Shown piece after piece: positions 55,651 through 64,000 of a stretch of DNA of 64,000 nt. The stretch comes from Epinephelus fuscoguttatus (taxonomy: Eukaryota > Chordata > Actinopteri > Perciformes > Serranidae). The position numbers and the translations under genes were made by a program. How positions within the stretch are numbered: the first letter of the stretch is position 1; each line of letters opens with the position of its first letter. The notes under the pieces are model-generated. The model made no database searches and had not been told where the DNA came from. It was given only the letters and a program-made list of their open reading frames with translations. The stretch spans positions 33,765,839 through 33,829,838 of the forward strand of contig NC_064757.1 in the NCBI RefSeq assembly GCF_011397635.1. Direction: 5' to 3'.

Positions 55651-57915
55651 TGGTTGGCATTTGTAGTTTATGTGGTTTGTGTGCAGCTTGGATTTGGTGT
55701 TTGCTGAATCACAGTGTCAGTATCGTATTTTATGCAGAGAAGCATGTTGACCTTAAACTGAAAGGTGTTTGCATGTAACGTGATACATTGGCGGCTTTCA
55801 TACAAAGGAAAACAGCCCATGTCCAAGTCATTTAGGTTGCTTGTTTTTTTTGTCCGGTTGCCTATTTTGATTTGGATGCACGTTAGTAACTTCATATATA
55901 GAGTGTATATATAGAGTTATTAACTGCTGCTTAACGACTGCAAGCGTGTGTGTGTGTGTTTGTGTTGGACTGATCTCAGGATTAACCCTCACCAGACCTC
56001 TCTGCCCTTCACCCTGTAACCCCCCCCCCCAGACCAAAATGGATGAGCTGCTCTCTGTGTATGTGTGAGACTATAAACATGCATGTGTGCACTCTTCACT
56101 TGTATTTAAGTTAAGGTACACACTTGTCCTTTATGTCATTGTGAAGTTTTGCTTTGTTTCCTTCCCATTTCCTCTGTTGCAAAGTGGTCACACACCTATA
56201 AATGTGAATATATGTGAGCTAACTGCTGTTGTTCTTTCTTTTCATTTCAATGCCCAGATGGCAGGCTGGACCACATTCAGCCGTTACCAGTCTGAGTGGT
56301 GCAACACCACCATGCTGTGAGAGTTCTCGAAGCATGAAAGGGGAGAAAAGGAATTGATTTGAACTGAAGGAAGATGGACAGGGGGAAAAATAACACCAAA
56401 GGCCAGGAGAAGAGGGGAGAGAAAGAAACACACATAGACACAGAGAGTGAGGTGAAGAGACAGAGAGAGAGGTAAAATGACAGGCAGCTGGATTCGGGGT
56501 GAAGGAGTTGGACTGGGAGGGAAGGGAGGATAGGTGGAGAGAGAAAGAGAGGGCTTTATTTCCTGTCCTCCATGAATAGGCAACATATTTCTCTGGAACA
56601 TTCCATCCTCTGAGCTGGCCCGGCCTGTCACCAAGACTCAGGGTGCCACACTCCTCCCCATCTCTGCATTTATTCCCAGTGCACTCTCCTCTGTCCTTGT
56701 GCATTACAGTCATTACTCGGTTGTTTACTTGAAGTGTTTCATCCGAACTTACTGACCAGATACCTGAAAAGCATCGCAGAGTAAACTTCGACTCCTGTGA
56801 GTGGAAGGATCAGATATTAGTCATGACATAACATTAGCATGAAGTGTAAATTACACTGGATCTAACTTGATTACACCAAACATGAGTCATTTCTGTGAGG
56901 AAATTTAATCACCGCAGCCGATTTATAGGATACACAAAAGAAAAATTTCCACACATGCAGAATCTAGTCGTGAATGGTGGAAATTATTGCAGAAGTGGAT
57001 GGAGAGGCGTATTTGGTAATGGAAAAACAAACAGAAGTTATTTCAGGAATGCTTTATTTGGACAGTCCGGTGTTTAAAATGGACCAACTTAAAGTCTATG
57101 TTCAGCAATGTCTATTTGCTGCATCTGCCTGATTTAAACCTAACAGTCAGACGCAGATTTAATCAGACACTGTAATATCAATTGACACTTTAAAGTTAAA
57201 TGCTTATCTTTAAATAGACATGTCTCTCTCCAGCTTTGTAAATCTATTTATCAACAGGCAGCTGGTCAAACATGCCCCTCCAGACAGAGTTCATCTTACT
57301 GGATTGTTACAGTGCTCTAGAAATGTAAATATAAAGCAAGTGCTCTGGGTGGGAAACCGCCTGCAGGAACTGGTTATCTGATGTTGGTAAAGATTTGGTT
57401 GTGGGTTTTTGGCCGGGGTTATAGCAGTTAAACTGGCAGATAAGCATCTTCTTCAAAGATCCAGTTCCACTGTAAAAATCCAGTTGTCTGCAGAGAGAAA
57501 GTGGGATGCACATGACGCTCTGGCCTGCAGAGAAATAAAGGCTGAAATGTTGAAAACCAAAAGCAGTTAATGTTATTACCATGTGGTGACACATAATAAC
57601 CGAGGCTGCTAAAAATAGAAAATGAAGACTAAGACAAAAAGCATGTGCTGTAAAAGTAAGAAAGCTTGCACTGAAAATGGAAAGGGTGTTATATTTATTG
57701 GTGAAGGTTCTCAGTCATCCAGGTCATGGTAATCTTAAGTGCTGTATCATATCGTTGTCGTCTGAACGCAGACCTTTTTTTAAAACGAAAATGAGAAACG
57801 ATTCTGTTTTCAGTGGATTGTTTTTGAGTGGCCTTAGCTGACTTATTATTTTCAGTTTAAGGATTTATAAAGCTTCTGAATGCACACTGTGGATATAAAC
57901 TTTAGCAGAATAGCT
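55651..57915. other. Intron-like, nothing recognised
   Basis: Open frames here are short or low-complexity (for example a GA-rich stretch at 56,340-56,560 that gives a Ser/Pro-rich frame on the minus strand). No gene or known repeat could be supported. Confidence 0.4.
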
Positions 57916-57918
57916 GAA

Positions 57919-58036
57919 TAGGCAACTGAACCTGCTTGAGTTTCTTGAAGACGTTTAACCTCTCATCCAAGAGGCTTCTTCAGTTTGGATGAGAGGTGAA
58001 AGGTCTTCAAGAAACTCAAGAAACTCCAGTTGCCTA
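57919..58036. repeat. Near-perfect inverted repeat, ~52-bp arms
   Basis: The left arm 57,919-57,970 (TAGGCAACTG...CTTGAGTTTCTTGAAGACG) and right arm 57,985-58,036 are reverse complements apart from several mismatches, around a 14-nt spacer. The core TTGGATGAGAGGTGAAA with GTCTTCAAGAAACTCAAG is a motif I recall as widespread in fish genomes. Confidence 0.8.
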
Positions 58037-58084
58037 CAATAAAGCACTTAAGGTGTTATATTTATTTTTACAAATGTTTTAAAA

Positions 58085-58440
58085 TTGCTGTAAATGGACA
58101 GTTTACCCCCAAATTCAAAACACATATTTTCCTCTTACCTGTAGTGCTATTTATCAATCTAGATCATTTTGGTGTGAGTTGCTGAGTGTTGGAGATGTCA
58201 GCCGCTCGACAGCGATGCCTCTTTCCAGAAATCATGACTCGGTTACTCAAGATAATCCACAGACCTTGTTGTGAGCAGTTTCATGTAGGAACTATTTTCT
58301 CTCTACTGAACTACATCCTCCAACCTTTTCCCTGCGCAGAGGGAAGTGTGCATCTACTGCTAGCTCACTGAGTAGTACTGCTGAGCAGACTAACGTTACA
58401 GACATTAACGTTTAATGTTGCACTGTCACGAGCACGAGCC
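58085..58440 (+). mobile_element. Non-autonomous DNA transposon fragment
   Basis: TTTTCCTCTTACCTGTAGTG, CTATTTATCAATCTAGATCA, TTTCCAGAAATCATGACTCG and GTTGTGAGCAGTTTCATGTA match a common percomorph repeat that I recall. The copy is shortened and has no transposase. Confidence 0.6.
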
Positions 58441-61400
58441 TCTTGTCCATGAGAAGACGCACACTTCCCTTTTGGAATTTGAATTTATGCTTGACAGGCC
58501 AAAGGGGGCAAGAAAGTTGGTTTAATACACTGATGTTTGTCACTGTAAACACCAGCCTTCCTACAATATTTCTACCTTATTACAGCATACTAGTCCCCTC
58601 AAACGTTGCTGTAAAACCAAACATATTGCATCACAAAATTCAAATGGATCTGAGCCAACAAGTCAAAGCATCAGTGTTTTTGATATCTAATATTTGTAGA
58701 TATCAGCTGTGAAATTTGCTTCTACACACCCGAGACTTGTTTATGTCCGCTGCATGGCTGCAGCTCGCTCTCCTTACTGTCTTGCTGGAGAGAAGATGTA
58801 CACCTCTTAAAGACTCATCTCCATATGTGAACTAATAACACACTTTCGAGCATGCCACAGACACAGACGCCAACAAATGCAGGGGTCCATGGCTCTTTAC
58901 ACATTTTCAGTAGCACACACACACACATGCACACCGACACATGCACACTTTCCTTTCCCACCCTTCCTCCACCTTCCTCTTCCTCTCCTCCTTTTGTTCT
59001 CTTCCTCCCTGAGAAGGAGGGGGTATTAGACCTTGTTTTTGATATTTAAAACTGGTTACTTAACACTGTGACTAAATGATTTACTCAAGGAAGTTTTGGG
59101 CTGGTAGAGTCTGATCGAACCTTTTCAGTTTCTGAAGGCTATGACTGTTCAGTGCTGGTGGGTAAAAAAACCCCAAAACACAGCTGGTGTCACTTTGAGA
59201 GGCCAAGAAAAAACAAGGTATGCTTGAGTGTCAACGCGCAGTGTATTCACATGCCATCGCTGAAAATCCAACCCCAACGTCGTGACATAGACATCAAAAC
59301 AAACACGGCCATGCTCTCAAGTCATGATTGCATCAATGCGTGTGTTTAATGGAATGTGAATGAGTGAGTGTTTTCAGTGCTTCTTTTTCCTCAGCTGCAC
59401 TCAGAGAGCCCTTGAATGGAGGAGGTGTCTTCTCAGAGAAGACACACCTCTTTTTTCCAAATATGGAAGGCAACATGGGCTCTTAAAGGGACAGTGTTTG
59501 AGAGCATGTGTTTGTGTCTGTTGAAACACAAGATCCTAAATGAGCAGAAATTTCCCATTGTTACAGTTTTTACAGGCTTTGCAGTTAAAAGCAGCAACCA
59601 AGTCAGTTTTAAGACAGAAACCATGCCTCACTGCAATCTGCCCCTTTCTCTCTGTCAGTTCATCTTCCTCTTTCTATATCTTGCTGTCTGTGTCTTCTAC
59701 GCCTTCTGCCTCCCCCTCCCCTCTCTCCCCTATCCCCACATCTCTATATTTGGAGGTACGAAGCTGAAGCTCAGTGTTGTTTTTCCAAACCTCATCTCAA
59801 CTGGCTTTACAGTTCACACACCCGCACCAAAACAACTGTGACATACTTTCACGCATATCTATACAAAGTGCATCCATCTACATGCTTGTGAAGTTGAAAC
59901 AGTTAATCAAGTAGTTAATCAACAGAGGTTTATTCTAGTACAATTTGATAATTGATTAATCGTTTGAGTCCATTTTCAAACAAACATTTTCAGTCATTCC
60001 CTCTGAAATGTCAGGATTTGATGTTTTATTTGACTTAAATGATAGTTGAATACATTTTTCTGGGTTTTGAACTGTTAGTTGAGAAAATATAAGACATTTT
60101 TCTCTCTGTCTTCCAACAGTTTTTGGGCTGTATGATTAATGTTTTAATAAAGAAAATAATTGACAGATTAAGCAATCATAAAAATAATACACACACACAG
60201 ACAGACTGTTTGAGAGCATTGCAACCAAAGCAGGACATTTTAATGCTGTAATCTCCATATACAATACCCACTGCACAGGTGAATAAAAAATTTAACAGTG
60301 TAGCATAGTAAACTGGTGCTTAAACTGTTCAGCTGCTTGTTGAATGAAGTGCAAGGAGTTAAGATAAAGTGTAGTCTCACAAATAAGGATATGCATTGTA
60401 TTACATAAAAGGATTGTTCATATAACAACAGCTAAACGCTCACTAACTCCACATGCTTCCTATGTCACCGTCTGTATTATATTTTAAATGCAGTTCAGAA
60501 TCAACACGACAGTTTTCTGCATCTGGAAGAGCCTGTGCTTATGTTATTCCATCATTATGAGAGATTGTATTCCTACTTATTTTGAGATAAGGCACTCCAA
60601 CTTCAAATCACACATTAAAGTTGAAGGATTTTACAATCTGTACAGCACATGACACAATATAGACTTAGGTTAAGGAAAAGCTTCAGCTCTAGCTCCAAAA
60701 GCTGCGTGCCCCCTTCATCCTTCTGCATGATGGAGATAACTTACAGCATATAGTGAAGCAGCAGAAACTGGTTCTGGGCACAGACGCAGGGAGTCGCAGA
60801 TGGAAACTGAGCAGGAGTCAGATAAAGACAGTGACTAAAACATAAACACACAGGGAGCTATCAATAGGTTTGTCTCACATGTCTCAGCCAGCGCACATCT
60901 GATAACAAGTCAACCCCGGTTTCCTAAATAAGCATAAAGCAAGATCGGGTGTTTGTGTCTGTAACAAAAGGGCCGGGCGAAGCTCGGCTGCTAAATATGT
61001 GTGCATGACACCTTCAGGTATGTTTTGTGCACAGTGCTCTAACGTGTGTAATCTCCACCCGCAATGTGTGTGCATGTGTGAGTGTGATCATGAGGTTAAG
61101 AGCGAGCACGCCAGTGTGTGTTGCACTTGCTTGCACTGTGCACACTTTAACCACATCGCTCTGTTCGAAATAGTTCTTGCCTAGTCAACATGCTGCTCCT
61201 TATTAGCTCACAGATGGCGAAATACACACACACACACAAACAGCTGAGGGTTGCTCCTGGTACTCAGCTGATAAACTTTTTCACATGCACTTCATTCTCT
61301 ATCTGTACTCCAGCAGCAGATAAGCCCTCTGCCTTTGTACACGTGTGCATTTCATGCTACACACAGAGTGCCTTTGTGTGTGACTGAACAAAGACGGCAA

Positions 61401-61640
61401 AGGACTTGCATAGATATTTACATCTTTATTCTCTGTGGCATTAACCTCTTTATGTACTGTTGTTTTTGAACTCACACACAGACACACAACCAAACTTGGG
61501 GTCTGGCACACTATGGGAAGAGATAACACAGGTTCAACACTGCACACAAAACATGCTTGAAGCTGTCAAGGACACATATTTAACACACAAACACACACTG
61601 TTTGAGGAAAGTGCTCTTCTGTCTCATACTTCTGCAGAAC
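58441..61640. other. Intron-like, nothing recognised
   Basis: CA-rich and pyrimidine-rich tracts but no supported gene. Confidence 0.4.
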
Positions 61641-61649
61641 AGGCCGAGC

Positions 61650-61860
61650 AAGAGCAGGTGGGCGTGGTTTTAGTTACCCTCTCCACCTCCCCCCCTTTCA
61701 CTCCTTCCCCCCGGCCAATCAGGACCTCAGTCGCTACAGCTGACCCCCCTTTTCTGTGGCCAATCAGCTGTCAGCGCCACCCACCCCCCCTTCTTTCCCC
61801 TGTATGCCTTCACTGCTGAGTGAGCAAAGCACGCCTCGGTCTATCAGCTGAGAGGAAACG
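61650..61860 (+). promoter_or_regulatory. Second candidate promoter with paired CCAAT boxes
   Basis: GGTGGGCGTGG (61,657-61,667) is a KLF/Sp-type box. GGCCAATCAG occurs twice, at 61,713-61,722 and 61,758-61,767, 45 bp apart and in the same orientation. The GA-rich leader that follows ends in a splice donor at 62,536. This suggests an alternative start site of the gene whose first promoter lies at 47.4 kb, or a separate gene. Confidence 0.5.
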
Positions 61861-62206
61861 ACAGAAAGAAAACACATAGAGAGAAAGACAGAGAGGGTAG
61901 GGTAGGGTAGCGAGGAAGGGTTGAAAGGAGGGGCCTGTGAGTGGATAGAGGAAGAGAAGAGAGGGTGAGGAAGAGGAGGAATGGGAGGAGAGGAAAAGGG
62001 GAACGCAAGCATGTGAAGGGGCTTTTGTATTCAAGATATTTTGGAGGGGCGCGAATGAGAGAAAGGAAGAAAGAGGGCGGGCGGGGAGCAGGAGAGAGAA
62101 AAGGAGAGGGAGGGAAGAACGAGATGGGTGAGGGGTGAGACTTGTTGATGGGTTTTCAGATTTGGTGTGTGACTGAGGGTGGAGAGAGGTAGACAGGAAG
62201 AAAACA

Positions 62207-62246
<40 letters not shown>

Positions 62247-62536
62247 AGTGCAGGCTACCAGGCCCTTCTCTCAAAACAAGCAGAGGAAGGCAGAACAAGT
62301 TGACTTATCTCTGTCTTTCTCAACACCACCTATTCAGGAGGAAGGAAGCAAAGACAGACAGCAAACCGGAGAGTCGAGAGCGAGAGAGAGCAGCCTGACC
62401 CAGTGGAAAGAGAAGCACAGAGGAGGACAGACAGAAAAGGCAGCAGAGTTACCCATCCAGCCACCAGACGAAACAGAGGAAGGAAGAAGAGAGGCAGAGA
62501 CTGAGACAGCGAGATAAACCCCATCTCTCTAAGAGG
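61861..62536 (+). other. Candidate GA-rich alternative first exon
   Basis: Purine-rich leader sequence that ends in AAGAGG|GTGAGT. A 112-codon frame (62,179-62,517) closes just before the donor, is low in complexity and is probably not a protein. It includes a (GA)n run at 62,211-62,244. Confidence 0.4.
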
Positions 62537-62639
62537 GTGAGTTTCATAAGTTCCCCTGCTGTCAAGCCAAGTGTAGTAATGTTGCTCCTGTCATATTGTC
62601 AGCTGGGCTCGGGTGACTCAACGTCTCCTAAAATGGCCA

Positions 62640-62928
62640 CATGAAAGGCAGACAGATAGATAGGCAGGCAGGCAGGCAGACATACAGACAGAGGGAGGGA
62701 GGGAGGGAGGGAGGGAGGGAGGGAGAGACAGAAAGGGACCCCGTGTCAAACAGCATTCTCAGCAACTATGTCATTGAGCCAGCTTAGTTTAGATCTCTGT
62801 GCCTGCCCAGCTTTGGTGTAACACTGTCTCACTCAGAGGTTTATCATTTTCAGTCAACTTTACCTGTCTCCTGTCACTTTTTGCTCTGTCTTTGTTGCTT
62901 CCTGTCTTCTGTCTTTGTCTGAGACGCA

Positions 62929-62984
<56 letters not shown>

Positions 62985-62990
62985 CTGCTG
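62640..62990. repeat. Microsatellites (GGCA)n, (GGGA)n and (CA)n
   Basis: GATA/GGCA units at about 62,650-62,680, GGGA units at about 62,692-62,725 and a (CA)n run at about 62,932-62,981. Confidence 0.9.
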
Positions 62991-64000
62991 TCATTCCATC
63001 CCCTTATGCACAGTGACATCAGATTTCCAAACTCTAGATGGCCCCTGTAACCTAATCAACAGGTGATCGCTAGGAACTTTTATTGTGTCAGAGAACATGC
63101 ACATAAGTGTGTGTGTCAGTGTGTTTATCAGCCTCCAGGCACGGCACAGGCCAGGGAGTAACTTGGGCGGAGTTCTGCTGAAAGTTGATGAGACAATCGG
63201 GGCCTTTGGGAGGCTGCTAACTTCATGCTGATGTTGTCACACCTCCGATACAGGCTGAGTGTAGAGGGTGGATTGAGGACGCAAGGAGGGCAGAGTGCAG
63301 CTAGTGAGGACAGTGTTTACAGAAGGCCCATTCAAGATCGGCTCATATCACTCATTGACAACAACTAAGTGAACTGTAGGGGATAGTTGGGCAAAAAGTT
63401 GGAGGTGTGGAAGACACTCGGGCATTGAATCAGCCAGCACTTTTTACATAATTTGGTTGTTGGATGTTTTTGTTGTTAGTCAGTACAGCTGAGAACTCCA
63501 CCTTTAAGAAGACATTTAACAGGGTGTTGCATTTCTCGATGAGTAAGTATGTTTTTGTGGTGTTTAGGATGAAAAATACAAACACAAGCCAGGAGAACAA
63601 CATGGTTTTGTGATGACTATGGTGTTGCATTGGTGCCCGGTGTCTCTCTGAAGGCTGTCTGTCTCTGAGAGCATGAAATATTAGTGTCCATGATATATAA
63701 CATAGTCATGAGCAAGTATCCAGCCCAGCCACCTAGGATCTAGACATTATTCACATATTTTTTTGTGACTGATTCCCTCAAGGGGAGGAAAAACATATGC
63801 TGAGAATGAGTAAAGTTTCCCTCAGGAGCCACTTGTTTTACTTTACTTGAGTTTGCAACTCTATTGGCTTTTGAATGTTGTGGATTTACAGTACTACATA
63901 CTTTGCCAGGTACCAGACAGAACTGTCAAGTTGTTTCACTCTGTTTTTGTCTTCAGTTTGACATTGCGTCCACTGTAACCAATTTCTGTGGGGGAAGAGG
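62991..64000. other. Intron-like, nothing recognised
   Basis: No coding exon, RNA gene or known repeat could be supported up to the right edge. Confidence 0.4.

Noticed and set aside
56219-56713. 164-codon minus-strand Ser/Pro-rich frame
   Set aside because: It is the complement of a GA-rich stretch and has no domain.
62179-62517. 112-codon Arg/Glu-rich frame
   Set aside because: Generated largely by GA repeats; more likely untranslated leader.
1-64000. CRISPR-like or bacterial operon structure
   Set aside because: Repeated finger units look periodic (84 nt) but they are zinc-finger codons; no spacers or leader are present, and the genome is vertebrate.

Overview
The window looks like a teleost (bony fish) chromosome, most likely a percomorph. 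It is AT-rich, has GT-AG introns, carries fish-type LINE (L2/Maui-like), SINE, hAT and Tc1 debris, many CA/GA microsatellites, and a C2H2 zinc-finger family with a fish-type N-terminal exon. No bacterial, viral or CRISPR features were seen.

Left part (1-39.9 kb). This is a zinc-finger (ZNF) gene cluster. A tRNA-Leu(CAG) gene at 382-464 is followed by eight paralogous C2H2 genes, called ZNF-A to ZNF-H here, in order - - + - + + - -. A conserved promoter at 1-160 shows that a ninth copy starts just outside the left edge. Each intact copy has the same design. Exon 1 is exactly 172 nt and encodes a helical, charged ~57-residue domain starting [16 protein letters not shown] phase-1 intron follows. 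One large exon then encodes an acidic linker with SUMO-like IKEE/LKEE motifs and an array of 4 to 8 zinc fingers. The first and last fingers are conserved between copies and the middle ones vary, as expected for fast-evolving DNA-binding repressors such as those that recognise transposons. ZNF-F has an open zinc-finger exon but a ruined exon 1 and a mosaic linker. ZNF-A has lost its last finger to a small deletion. A single-exon TRIM E3 ligase gene (RING, B-box, coiled coil, PRY-SPRY) sits at 22.6-24.0 kb between ZNF-D and ZNF-E. The spaces between genes hold LINE fragments, DNA-transposon relics, a MITE-like palindrome and co-duplicated 3' flanks.

Middle (40.2-45.5 kb). An 11-exon plus-strand gene is a clear CENATAC (CCDC84) orthologue, a subunit of the minor (U12) spliceosome. 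It encodes 360 residues, all joins keep frame, and a poly(A) signal follows.

Right part (45.5-64 kb). No coding exon was recognised. A GC-richer block at 47.34-47.94 kb has CCAAT boxes, GC boxes and an E-box and ends in a strong splice donor. A second CCAAT/GC block at 61.65-62.54 kb also ends in a donor. They look like two alternative first exons of one plus-strand gene whose coding part lies beyond the window. The sequence between them is intron-like, with microsatellites, a tRNA-derived SINE and older repeats.

The main story is the ZNF cluster: whole-gene duplication with promoter and 3' flank, strand inversions, finger turnover between fixed end fingers, and decay of some copies, next to a separate conserved housekeeping gene.
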